A stretch of DNA of 64,000 bases from JAFAYN01 sp963733105. Lineage in GTDB: Bacteria; Gemmatimonadota; Gemmatimonadetes; Longimicrobiales; Longimicrobiaceae. The stretch covers positions 372,001 through 436,000 of the forward strand of contig CAVTCB010000005.1 of assembly GCA_963733105.1 (NCBI GenBank). The letters are read 5' to 3'. The position numbers and the translations under genes are program-made. The notes under the pieces were generated by a model. The model did no database searches and was not told the DNA's origin. It saw only the letters and a program-made list of their open reading frames with translations. Below are positions 15,657 to 24,055 of the stretch, piece after piece (the stretch's first letter is position 1; the number at the start of each line of letters is the position of its first letter).

Positions 15657-17453
15657 CTAGACACCCCACTCCGCGGGGGCAAGGACGGGCTCCCCCCCTA
15701 GCGTGTCGGCCAGGAGCTGGCGCCGCTGAAGCGCGGCGTACACGCCCCCCGCCCGCAGCAGCTCCGCGTGCGTCCCCACCTCCGCCACCTTGCCGTCGTC
15801 CAGCACCACGATGCGGTCCGCGTTCATCACCGCCGTCACGCGGTGGCTCACGATCACGCTGGTCCGCCCCTCCAGGACCCCGCGCAGCCCCTGGAGGATC
15901 TCCGTTTCCGTATGGGTGTCCACCGCCGAGAGGGCGTCGTCCAGCACCAGCAGCGCCGGGTCGCGCGCGATGGCGCGGGCCAGCGTCGCGCGCTGCTTCT
16001 GCCCGCCCGAGAGGTTGATCCCGCGCTCGCCCAGGGCGGTGTCGTACCCCTTGGGGAAGGAGCCCACCGTCTCGTCGAGCTGCGCCACCCGCGCCGCAGC
16101 GCGGATGCGCTCCTCCTCCCTCGCCGGGTCGGGCTCGTCGAAGCCGAGCGCCAGGTTCTCGCGGATGGTGGCCGAGAAGAGGAAGGCGTCCTGCGGGACC
16201 ACGCCGATGGTGGCCCGCAGCCGTTCCAGCGGCCAGTGGTTCACCGGGACGCCGTCGATCAGCACCTCCCCCTCCGTGGGATCGTACAGGCGGGCCAGGA
16301 GGGCTACCAGGGTGGACTTCCCGGAGCCCGTGGGCCCCACCACCGCTAGCGTCGCGCCCGCGGGGACGTGGAAGGAGGCGCCGCGGAGGACCCACCGCTC
16401 CGTCCCCGGATAACGGAAGGAGACGTTGCGGAACTCGATCTCTCCCCGCACCGCGGCGGGCGCGGCGGGCGTCTCCGGGTCGCGCACCGAGGGCACCGTC
16501 TCCAGGACGCGCGCCACCCGCCCCATGGACGCGGCGCCGCGCTGGAACAGGTTCACCACCCATCCCAGCGAGATCATCGGCCAGGAGAGCATCCCCAGGT
16601 ACATGGTGAACTCCACGAACTCGCCGACGGTGATCTGGCGGTCCAGGATGGCGAGGCCGCCGAGCCAGAGCACGACCACGGTGGCGGCCCCACCGAACAG
16701 CCCCAGGAGGGGCTGGAAGAGGCCGCTGGCGCGGACCAGGTCCATGTTGCGCCCCATGTACTTCTCCGAGAGAGCGCGGAAGCGCTCCGACTGCGCGTCT
16801 TCCTGGCCGTACGCCTTGACGATCCGCGCCCCCGCCAGGTTCTCCTGGGCAATGGAGGACATGATCCCGAACTCGGCCTGGATGCGCTCGTACCGGTCGT
16901 GGATCACCTTGGCGAAGCCCAGGGTGATGACCGGGAGGGCGAGCATGGGGATCAGCGCGAACAGCGTCATCCGCGGGGAGATCCAGACCATCAGCGTCAG
17001 CGCGAAGAGCGCGGTGACGATCATGTTCACCAGGTACATGATCGCCGGTCCGGCCACCATCCGGACGGCCGACAGGTCGTTGGTCGCCAGGCTCATGATC
17101 TCCCCGGTCGGGGTGCGCCCGTAGAACGGCGCGTCCAGCCGGAGGAGGTGTCGGAAGAAGTCGCTGCGGAGGTCGGTCTCCACCCGGCGGCTGACCCCGT
17201 TGAGGATCTGCCGCATCCCGAAGCGCGCCACGCCTCCCACCACGGTCACCGCCACCGACAGCGCGGCGTAGCCGAACACGGTGCGCGCGTCCACCCCCGG
17301 CCGGGCCAGGGCGTCGATCCCCCGCCCGATCAGCTTGGGGGTGTAGAGGATGAGCGCGCTGGACACCAGGACCAGGACGAGCCCCCAGAGCAGGGACGCC
17401 CGGTAGGGACGGAGATATGGAAGGAGCAGTCGCAGGTTCTTCAACTTCCCCAC
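15657..17453 (-). CDS. ABC exporter half-transporter (MdlA/MsbA-like)
   Basis: The 598-residue protein is one membrane domain plus one ATPase. Residues about 1-310 carry six membrane helices, starting SLLWGLVLVLVSSALILY. The nucleotide domain shows Walker A GPTGSGKST near 370, Q-loop VPQDAFLF, signature LSGGQKQR and the H-loop SHR. Walker B is LLVLDDALSAVD: the catalytic Glu after Walker B is Asp, as in the degenerate half of heterodimeric exporters such as MdlAB or TM287/288. No partner half is next to it. Function is likely lipid or drug export. It heads the minus-strand run that includes the kinase and receiver. Confidence 0.9.
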   Translation of the reverse strand: MGKLKNLRLLLPYLRPYRASLLWGLVLVLVSSALILYTPKLIGRGIDALARPGVDARTVFGYAALSVAVTVVGGVARFGMRQILNGVSRRVETDLRSDFFRHLLRLDAPFYGRTPTGEIMSLATNDLSAVRMVAGPAIMYLVNMIVTALFALTLMVWISPRMTLFALIPMLALPVITLGFAKVIHDRYERIQAEFGIMSSIAQENLAGARIVKAYGQEDAQSERFRALSEKYMGRNMDLVRASGLFQPLLGLFGGAATVVVLWLGGLAILDRQITVGEFVEFTMYLGMLSWPMISLGWVVNLFQRGAASMGRVARVLETVPSVRDPETPAAPAAVRGEIEFRNVSFRYPGTERWVLRGASFHVPAGATLAVVGPTGSGKSTLVALLARLYDPTEGEVLIDGVPVNHWPLERLRATIGVVPQDAFLFSATIRENLALGFDEPDPAREEERIRAAARVAQLDETVGSFPKGYDTALGERGINLSGGQKQRATLARAIARDPALLVLDDALSAVDTHTETEILQGLRGVLEGRTSVIVSHRVTAVMNADRIVVLDDGKVAEVGTHAELLRAGGVYAALQRRQLLADTLGGEPVLAPAEWGV

Positions 17454-17563
17454 CTGGCGTTACGGTTGCCGATTCGGAGCACAGGAGGATAACCCGTACC
17501 CACCGTGAAATTCAAGACAGATTCTTGCCGCGGTGTCCGGAATCACCATCTTGAATCAGAATC

Positions 17564-17592
17564 TTGCATAAACCCAAGCCTTGGGTTATTCT
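17564..17592 (+). promoter_or_regulatory. Promoter with a 17-bp palindrome filling the spacer (DUF4160/DUF2442 operon)
   Basis: TTGCAT (17564-17569) and TATTCT (17587-17592) are exactly 17 nt apart. The spacer is almost wholly occupied by the perfect dyad AACCCAAG-C-CTTGGGTT (17571-17587). The ATG of the first gene begins 4 nt after the -10, so the transcript should be leaderless. A protein bound to the dyad would block RNA polymerase directly, as in autoregulated toxin-antitoxin promoters. The elements are read from sequence; repression is inferred. Confidence 0.5.
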
Positions 17593-17596
17593 GTCC

Positions 17597-17848
17597 ATGG
17601 TCACGATTCTCAGGTCGGGTCCGTTCCGGGTGGTGATCTATCCCGGAGACCGCGAGCACATGCCGCCGCACGTGCACGTCTTCAACGGGGACGGAGAGGT
17701 GAAGGTCTCCATCGGCGACGAGGACACGGCGCCGTCGGTGATGCTGGTGTTCGGGATGCGGAAGCCGGAAGTGCGGGCGGCTCTTCGGATCGTGGAGGAG
17801 CGACAGGAAGCGTGCCTCAGAGCATGGAGGAAGTATCATGGCTGGTAA
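17597..17848 (+). CDS. DUF4160 domain protein
   Basis: This is an 83-residue protein with the DUF4160 pattern: an opening TILRSGPFRVVIYPGDREHMPPHVHVF, then a beta-rich middle (GEVKVSIGDE) and a helical end RKPEVRAALRIVEERQEACLRAWRKYH. The MPPHVHV His cluster is the family hallmark. DUF4160 genes typically precede DUF2442 genes, and such pairs have been proposed as toxin-antitoxin-like modules; activity is not established. The start is the ATG at 17597, placed directly after a putative -10 with no Shine-Dalgarno, so leaderless translation is likely. Its 3' end overlaps the DUF2442 start by 11 nt. Confidence 0.75.
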   Translation: MVTILRSGPFRVVIYPGDREHMPPHVHVFNGDGEVKVSIGDEDTAPSVMLVFGMRKPEVRAALRIVEERQEACLRAWRKYHGW

Positions 17849-18314
17849 ATGGAAGCCGGCGTCCGACGAGGAGCTGGACCGGCAGTACGAGGCGGCCGTG
17901 GAGGCCGGGCGGGCCGCGGGCGAGGCCGAGCCGCGCGCCCGCAGCGCCGCATACAACCGGGACACCGGGAGGGTGGAGGTGGAGCTGAGGAACGGGTGCC
18001 TGTTCGCCTTCCCCGCGGAGCTGGGGCAGGGGCTGCGGGGCGCCGCCCCCGACCGTCTGGCGGAGGTGGAGGTCACGCCGTCCGGGTACGGGCTGCGCTG
18101 GGAGTCGCTCGACGTGGACCTGGCCGTCCCCGCGCTCCTCTCCGGCGCGTTCGGGAGCCGGGCGTGGATGCGGGAGCTGGGGCGGGCGGGCGGGAGCCGG
18201 ACCAGCGAGGCCAAGGCCGCGGCCGCGCGGGAGAACGGACGGAAGGGGGGGAGGCCACGGCGCGTCGCGGAGGGCGGCGCGCCGTACGGCCCGGAAGCGG
18301 AAGAAAAGGACTGA
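17838..18314 (+). CDS. DUF2442 domain protein with basic C-terminal tail
   Basis: The product is 158 residues. The middle (YNRDTGRVEVELRNGCLFAFPAELGQGL, then LAEVEVTPSGYGLRWESLDVDLAVPALLSGAFG) is the DUF2442 fold. The C-terminus adds a helix and a basic, AT-hook-like stretch (ENGRKGGRPRR) that could bind DNA, making this the candidate autoregulator of the operon. Its start overlaps the DUF4160 gene by 11 nt, indicating coupling. The pairing suggests an antitoxin-like role, by inference only. It converges on the gamma-glutamyltransferase gene. Confidence 0.75.
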   Translation: MAGKWKPASDEELDRQYEAAVEAGRAAGEAEPRARSAAYNRDTGRVEVELRNGCLFAFPAELGQGLRGAAPDRLAEVEVTPSGYGLRWESLDVDLAVPALLSGAFGSRAWMRELGRAGGSRTSEAKAAAARENGRKGGRPRRVAEGGAPYGPEAEEKD

Positions 18315-18333
18315 GCAGGGGGCCTTTCCCCCG

Positions 18334-20182
18334 CTACTGCACCACCCGCCGCACCTCCGCCACTCCCACCGCGGCGCCGCCCCGGCGCGGGTCCGACACC
18401 CCCGACAGCGTCCCGTCCGGGAGCACCACGATGGTCTGCACGTCGCCCTGGAAGCCGCGAGCGCTCCGCCACCGCGTGCCCCATCGCCCGGAGCGCGGCC
18501 GCCGTGGCCGGCGCCAGGCCGCCCCGCTCGTAGCGCAGCGTGTCCGGGAGGTGCTGGTGGTGCAGGCGCGGCGCGGCCATGGAGGTGGCCGCGTCCATGC
18601 CCCAGTCCACCACGTTGGAGACGGTCTGCGCCACGGTGGTGATGATGGTGGAGCCCCCGGGGGTGCCGGTCACCAGCCGCACCTTCCCCGCGCGGTCCAG
18701 GACGATGGTGGGCGTCATGGCGGAGAGCATCCGCTTCCCCGGCTGGATGGCGTTGGCCTCCCCCTGCACCAGCCCGAACTGGTTGGCCGTACCCGGCTTG
18801 GCGGCGAAGTCGTCCATCTCGTTGTTGAGGACGATCCCCGTCCCCGCCACCGTCACCAGGTTGCCGTAGAGCGAGTTCAGCGTGGTGGTCACCGCCACGG
18901 CGTTGCCGCGGCCGTCCACGATGGAGTAGTGGGTGGTGTTCTCCCCCTCGCGGGCGCCGCGGGTGACCACCGGTCCCAGCCCCGGCGCCACCTGCGCCGA
19001 GGGGGTGGCCCGGTCGCGGCGGATGGTGGCGCGCCGCTCCGCCGCGTAGGCGTCGGAGGCCATGCGGGCCACCGGCTGCGGGACGAAGTCGGGGTCGGCC
19101 AGGTAGGCGTTGCGGTCGGCGTAGGCGCGCCGCACGGCCTCGGTGAAGAGGTGCACGTGGGCGGGGGAGAGGTAGCCCAGCGAGCGGAGGTCGTACCCCT
19201 CCAGCACGTTGAGCATCTCCGCCATGGTGGCCCCGCCGGAGGAGGGCGGGGGCATGGAGACCACCTCGTGTCCGCGGTAGGAGAAGCGGACCGGGTCGCG
19301 CCACTTGGCCTGGTAGCGGGCCAGGTCCTCGCGGGTCATGATCCCCCCGCCGCGGCGCATCTCCGCCTCGATCATCTCCGCCGTCCGCCCGCGGTAGAAG
19401 CCGTCCTTCCCCTCCCGCGCCACGCGGCGCAGCGTCTCCGCCAGGTCGGTCTGCGCCAGGCGGTCGCCCACGCGGGGAGCCCGCCCGCCGGGGAGGAACA
19501 CCGCCGCCGTCGCGGGGAAGCGGCGCAGCCTCTCCTCGTACGCGCGCAGCGAGGCCGCCAGGCGCTCGTGCACCACGATTCCCTCCGCCAGGTTCACGGC
19601 CGGCTGCACCAGCTCGGCCCAGGGGAGGGAGCCGAAGCGCCGGTGCGCCTCCCACATCCCCGCCACCGACCCCGGCACCCCCGCCGCCAGGTGCCCCACC
19701 AGCGAGCGCTCGGTCAGGTTCCCCTGCGCGTCCAGGTACATGTCGCGCGTGGCCGCGGCCGGGGCGGCCTCGCGGAAGTCGAGCGACGCCGTGGTCCCGT
19801 CGGCCATGCGGACCACCAGGAACCCCCCGCCCCCCACGTTCCCGGCCTCGGGGTTCACCACCGCCAGCGCGAAGTGCGTGGCCACCGCGGCGTCCACGGC
19901 GTTGCCGCCCCGCCGCAGGACCTCCGCGCCCACCTCGCTCGCCACGCGGTCGGTGGTGGACACCATCCCCCCCCGGGCGACGACCGGGGCGATGGAGCCG
20001 GCGGGGAACGCCCACCCCGCGGGGAAGCGGACCCCGCCCTGGGCGGCGGAGCCCGGGGCGGCCAGCGCCACCGCCGGCGAGGGCGGGCCCGAGGGAGCGC
20101 ACCCGGCCGCGAGCAGGGCGGCCGCGAGGAGCCCGGCGGCGGAGCGGCGGAGGGGGAGCGGAACGCGGCGGGGTCCTGTCAT
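18334..20182 (-). CDS. ggt: Gamma-glutamyltransferase lipoprotein, frameshifted near the C-terminus
   Basis: This Ntn-hydrolase cleaves gamma-glutamyl bonds (glutathione) in the periplasm. A lipoprotein signal ends LLAAGC. Large-subunit motifs include GGNAVDAAVATHFALAVVNPEAGNVGGGGF and PPPSSGG. The catalytic Thr that starts the small subunit is in NTTHYSIVDGRGNAVAVTTTLNS, and GTPGGSTIITTV completes the site. The start is the ATG at 20182. At about 18454-18462 one base too many shifts the frame: before it the reading is AMGHAVAERS, and after removing one base it resumes as GFQGDVQTIVVLPDGTLSGVSDP and stops at 18334. Only the last roughly 45 residues are affected. A base-calling error or a fresh mutation are equally open. 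It diverges from murQ. Confidence 0.8.
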
Positions 20183-20275
20183 CACACCTTTTCGCGCCTG
20201 GGTGGGTTGGTTACGTTGTCGGCAATCTACCCGCCCTTTCTCCGGGCTGGCAACAAGTCCCAGAGTCGCAGGTCG

Positions 20276-21199
20276 ATGTCCAAGAGCCGCGCGCAGGACC
20301 CCCGCCTCACCGAGCAGCGCAACCCGGCCTCGGAGGCGGTGGACCGCCTCTCCCCGCTGGAGATCGTGGACCTCGTCAACGCCGAGGACCACCGGATCGC
20401 CCCGGCGGTGCACCGCGAGCGCGAGAAGATCGCCCGCGCGCTGGAGCTGGCGGAGGACGCCTTCCGCCGCGGGGGACGGCTGATCTACGTGGGCGCGGGG
20501 ACCTCGGGACGCCTGGGGGTGCTGGACGCCTCCGAGATGCCCCCCACCTACGGGACCGACCCGGCCATGGTGCAGGGGGTGATCGCGGGCGGCCCGGAGG
20601 CGCTGACGCGGGCCGTCGAGGGCGCGGAGGACCACCCGGAAGCCGGGGCCGCGGAGATGGACGCCCGTGACGTGGGCCCGGCGGACTTCGTCTTCGGGAT
20701 CGCGGCCTCCGGGACCACCCCCTACGTGCACGGGGCGCTGCGGCGGGCCAAGGAGCGCGGGGCCCGCACCGGCCTCCTCCTCTGCACCCATCCCTCGCGG
20801 GAGTACCTGGAAGCGTACGACGTGGTGGTGGCGCCGCTGGTGGGGCCCGAGGTGGTGACCGGCTCCACCCGGATGAAGGCGGGGACCGCCACCAAGCTGG
20901 TGCTGAACGCCGTCACCACCGGGGCCATGATCCGGCTGGGCAAGGTGTTCGGGAACCTGATGGTGGACCTGCGGGTCACCAACCAGAAGCTGCAGGGTCG
21001 CGGGGAGCGCATTCTCATGGAGATGCTCGACCTGGAGCGCGAGGACGCGCGCGGCCTCCTGTCCCGCGCCGGGGGGAGCGTGAAGACGGCCATGGTGATG
21101 CACTGGACGGGGAGCGACCGGGACGGCGCCCGCGAGCGCCTGCAGCGCGCGGGTGGGCGCCTGGCCGACATCCTCCGCGAGGACGCCGCGCATGGCTGA
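20276..21199 (+). CDS. murQ: N-acetylmuramic acid 6-phosphate etherase
   Basis: The 307-residue protein has the SIS fold of MurQ, which cleaves the lactyl ether of MurNAc-6P to give GlcNAc-6P and D-lactate. Characteristic stretches are LTEQRNPASEAVDRL near residue 11, RLIYVGAGTSGRLGVLDASEMPPTYG near 67-95 (contains the catalytic-region Glu), IAASGTTPYVHGAL near 140 and GSTRMKAGTATKLVLN near 195. The start is the ATG at 20276. It opens a plus-strand run of peptidoglycan-recycling genes, and its stop overlaps a possible start of the next gene at 21192. The divergent 93-bp gap to the gamma-glutamyltransferase gene must hold both promoters; no clear -35/-10 pair was found there. Confidence 0.95.
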   Translation: MSKSRAQDPRLTEQRNPASEAVDRLSPLEIVDLVNAEDHRIAPAVHREREKIARALELAEDAFRRGGRLIYVGAGTSGRLGVLDASEMPPTYGTDPAMVQGVIAGGPEALTRAVEGAEDHPEAGAAEMDARDVGPADFVFGIAASGTTPYVHGALRRAKERGARTGLLLCTHPSREYLEAYDVVVAPLVGPEVVTGSTRMKAGTATKLVLNAVTTGAMIRLGKVFGNLMVDLRVTNQKLQGRGERILMEMLDLEREDARGLLSRAGGSVKTAMVMHWTGSDRDGARERLQRAGGRLADILREDAAHG

Positions 21200-21235
21200 C
21201 GACCCGTTCGGCGGCGTCCCCCCGCTCCCCCCTCC

Positions 21236-21664
21236 GTGGCGGAGTGGGAGGACCTCCTGGTCCGGCTGGAGATCGCCCCCCGGGCGCTCCGCGCCGCCCT
21301 GGAGGACGCGCCCGCGGACCACCCGGACGTCCGCGGGCAGCTGGCCGGGGCGGCGGCGCGGGAGGCCGCCTGGCAGCGGGTGATGGAGGCGCTCCGCGAG
21401 GGCGAGCCCGTGGCCGACGCGGAGCCCGTCCCCGCCGCCGGGCGCGAGGGGCGCACCGACGTGGAGGCGCTGGCGGAGCGCTTCGCCTCGCTGCGGATGC
21501 GCACCTTCGCCATGGCGCAGCGGCGCGGGGTGGACGTGTGGGAGTGGGAGACCCGGCTCCCGGACGGGACGCGGGTCACCCCCTTCCGGCTCTTCACCCG
21601 GATGGTGCGCGACGACGGGGCGCTCCTGGCCGCCGTGCGCGGGGCGGGAGGCGCGGCGTGCTGA
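21236..21664 (+). CDS. Conserved-looking hypothetical protein between murQ and anmK
   Basis: This 142-residue acidic, helical protein (VAEWEDLLVRLEIAPRALRA at the start; WETRLPDGTRVTPFRLFTRMV near the end) has no signal or membrane segment, and I do not recognise a family. The annotated start is a GTG at 21236. However, an ATG at 21192 overlapping the murQ stop reads MADDPFGGVPPLPP and would join this frame smoothly if the C6 run at about 21225 had one more base, so the true N-terminus may be 15 residues longer. Its last codons overlap the anmK start by 7 nt, so it belongs to the recycling operon and is probably cotranslated with it. Confidence 0.65.
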   Translation: MAEWEDLLVRLEIAPRALRAALEDAPADHPDVRGQLAGAAAREAAWQRVMEALREGEPVADAEPVPAAGREGRTDVEALAERFASLRMRTFAMAQRRGVDVWEWETRLPDGTRVTPFRLFTRMVRDDGALLAAVRGAGGAAC

Positions 21665-22815
21665 TCGTCGGCCTGATGTCCGGGACCTCGCTGGACGGGG
21701 TGGACGCGGCGCTGGTGGAGGTGGAGGGAGAGGGGACGGCCGACGTCCGCTTCCGGCTGGTGCACTGGCTCACCGCGCCCTACGACGACGCCCGCCGGGA
21801 AGCCATCCACGGCGCGATCCTTGCCGGCTCGGCGGAGCGCCTGTGCGGCCTCCACGCCGACCTCGGGGAATGGTTCGCCGAGGCCGTGCTCCGCGTCTGC
21901 GGTGAGGCCGGGGTGCCGCCGGAGCGGGTGGCGGCGGTGGGATCGCACGGCCAGACGGTGTGGCACCGCCCTCCCGCCGGTGGCGTCCGCGGCGCCACCC
22001 TCCAGCTCGGCGACCCCGCGACGGTGGCGGAGCGGACCGGGATCGCGACGGTGTCCGACTTCCGCACCCGCGACGTGGCGGCGGGAGGGCAGGGGGCGCC
22101 GCTGGTCCCCTGGGTGGACCAGCTCCTCTTCGCCCTCCCGCGGGGCGCGCGGGCCCTCCAGAACATCGGCGGGATCGGGAACGTGACCTGGGTCCCTCCG
22201 CGGGGCTCCACGGAGAGCGCCTTCGCCTTCGACACCGGCCCCGGGAACGCGCTGATGGACGCGGCCGTGGAGATGGCGACGGGGGGACGGCTCACCTTCG
22301 ACCGGGACGGGCGGCTGGGGGCGCAGGGGACGGTGGACGAGGACCTCCTGGCGGAGCTGCTCCGGCACCCCTTCTTCGCCGCGGAGCCGCCCAAGTCCAC
22401 CGGGCGGGAGGAGTTCGGGCGCCCCTTCGTGATGCGCCTGGCCGAGGCGGTCCGCCCGGAGGGGGACCGGGACTGGCTGGACCTGGTGGCTACGCTGACG
22501 GAGCTGACCGCGCGCTCCATCGCGGACGCGTACCGGCGGTGGCTCGTCCCCCGGGGGGTGGACGAGGTGGTGGTGACGGGAGGAGGGGCGCGCAACCCGA
22601 CCCTGGTGAGGAGGATCCGAAGCTTGCTAGAGCCGATCGAGGTTTCCGGGGGCGAGGTGCTCGGGGTGGACCCCGAGGCCAAGGAGGCGGTGGCGTTCGC
22701 CCTCCTGGCCTGGGCGCACCTGCGCGGCATCCCCGCGAACGTGCCGGCGGCCACCGGGGCCGCGGGTCCGCGCGTCCTCGGCTCGTTCACGCCCGGCGCC
22801 CGACCGGGCGCCTGA
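21658..22815 (+). CDS. anmK: Anhydro-N-acetylmuramic acid kinase
   Basis: This is a 385-residue ASKHA-fold kinase that opens and phosphorylates 1,6-anhydroMurNAc to MurNAc-6P, the substrate of MurQ. The phosphate-binding start LIVGLMSGTSLDGVDAALVE is classic for the family. GSHGQTVWHRP near residue 100, LQLGDPATVAERTGIATVSDFR near 118, QNIGGIGNVTW near 168 and FDTGPGNALMD near 190 complete it. The start is a GTG overlapping the preceding gene by 7 nt. Having both anmK and murQ together with nagZ and ampG means both MurNAc and anhydroMurNAc can enter recycling. Confidence 0.95.
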   Translation: MLIVGLMSGTSLDGVDAALVEVEGEGTADVRFRLVHWLTAPYDDARREAIHGAILAGSAERLCGLHADLGEWFAEAVLRVCGEAGVPPERVAAVGSHGQTVWHRPPAGGVRGATLQLGDPATVAERTGIATVSDFRTRDVAAGGQGAPLVPWVDQLLFALPRGARALQNIGGIGNVTWVPPRGSTESAFAFDTGPGNALMDAAVEMATGGRLTFDRDGRLGAQGTVDEDLLAELLRHPFFAAEPPKSTGREEFGRPFVMRLAEAVRPEGDRDWLDLVATLTELTARSIADAYRRWLVPRGVDEVVVTGGGARNPTLVRRIRSLLEPIEVSGGEVLGVDPEAKEAVAFALLAWAHLRGIPANVPAATGAAGPRVLGSFTPGARPGA

Positions 22816-22831
22816 CCTCCCCGGAGCCCCC

Positions 22832-24034
22832 GTGTCCCCCCGCGCCTCCTTCCCCCCCCGCGTCCTGCTCCTCCTGGCGCTCCCGGCCCTCGCCGCGTGC
22901 TGGCGGGGAGGGACGCAGAACGTCCCCGCGCCCCAGCGGCTGAGCCACGAGGTGCGGGAGATCCTCGCCACCGACGAGCCCTCCGCCGCCTTCTACCGGG
23001 CCCGCAACCGCCTGGAGCGGATGGGGGGGGAGATCGACGCGGTGCTGGTGGAGCTGATCAACGACGCGGGGGCGGACCGGACGGCGCAGGCCAACGCGCT
23101 GGTGCTCCTGGCCGACCGGCGCTCCCCGGCGGCGGTTCCCGTGCTGCGCCGGGTGCTCCTGGCCTCGGAGGACGACCAGCTCCGCGCCAGCGCCATCGTG
23201 GGGCTGCAGCGGCTGGCCGGGGATTCGCCGCACGCCGCCAACGCCATCCGCTCGGCCATCGGCGACCCCTCCGCGCGGGTGCGCCTCAGCGTGCTGCAGG
23301 CGCTGGACGTGGAGGACGTGGCGCTGATCCGGCAGCTGCTGCGCCGCGAGGACGATCCGCAGGTGCGCGCGGTGGCGCGGGAGCTGGTGGCGCTGGCCGA
23401 GTCGCGCGGGGCGTCGCTCCCGGCGGGCGCGGACGGGACGTACCGGAGCACCGCCCCCGAGGGAGCGCCGGCCATCGTCTTCCAGCCCAGCTGGGCCGAC
23501 TCGGTGGCGGGGATCAGCGTCGGCGCGCTCTGGGCGGAGGTCCCGGGGGCGAAGCTGGTCCCGCTGGCGCAGCGGGTGGAGGCGGTGGCGGGGGTGATCC
23601 CCGCCTTCTTCTCCCCGGACCGCTCGACGGTGGTGTACGAGACGGAGCGGGAGGTGCGGGTGCGCAACCTCCGCAACGGCAACACCCGGGTGCTGGGGCC
23701 GGGGGTGGCGCCGAGGCTGGTCCCCTTCACCGACCGGCTGGTGTACCTGGAGGAGCAGCCCGCCCTGCGCCGCGAGGTGCCGGGGGGTACCGAGCTCACC
23801 TACCGGGTGCTGATCTCCGGCTTCACCGGGGGCGCCCCGCAGCTCCTGGGCGAGGTGCGCGCCGTCACCCGCCCCGGCCGGCGCGCCAACGCCTCCCCGG
23901 TGCGCTGGATGGTGATCGGGGAGACGCCGGAGGGCTTCGTCCTCCGCGGCGAGGACATGACCCCCTTCCTCCTCCCCAACCCCTTCCGCGGACCGGGGCC
24001 CACCCGCCCCGCGCCGCGCCGCAGGCCCCGCTGA
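22832..24034 (+). CDS. HEAT-repeat lipoprotein
   Basis: This 400-residue protein has a lipoprotein signal ending LALPALAAC. Residues about 35-210 form HEAT-like helical repeats (ANALVLLADRRSPAAVPVLRRVLL, RASAIVGLQRLAGDSPHAANAI, ARVRLSVLQALDVEDVALIRQLL). Residues about 210-385 look beta-rich and propeller-like (FFSPDRSTVVYETEREVRVRNLRNGN). The start is a GTG with GGAG five nt upstream. It sits between anmK and nagZ in the recycling run with short gaps (16 and 21 bp). A periplasmic scaffold or sensor role is plausible; no catalytic residues are apparent. Confidence 0.75.
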   Translation: MSPRASFPPRVLLLLALPALAACWRGGTQNVPAPQRLSHEVREILATDEPSAAFYRARNRLERMGGEIDAVLVELINDAGADRTAQANALVLLADRRSPAAVPVLRRVLLASEDDQLRASAIVGLQRLAGDSPHAANAIRSAIGDPSARVRLSVLQALDVEDVALIRQLLRREDDPQVRAVARELVALAESRGASLPAGADGTYRSTAPEGAPAIVFQPSWADSVAGISVGALWAEVPGAKLVPLAQRVEAVAGVIPAFFSPDRSTVVYETEREVRVRNLRNGNTRVLGPGVAPRLVPFTDRLVYLEEQPALRREVPGGTELTYRVLISGFTGGAPQLLGEVRAVTRPGRRANASPVRWMVIGETPEGFVLRGEDMTPFLLPNPFRGPGPTRPAPRRRPR

Positions 24035-24055
24035 CGTGCCCGATCCCGGAACGCC

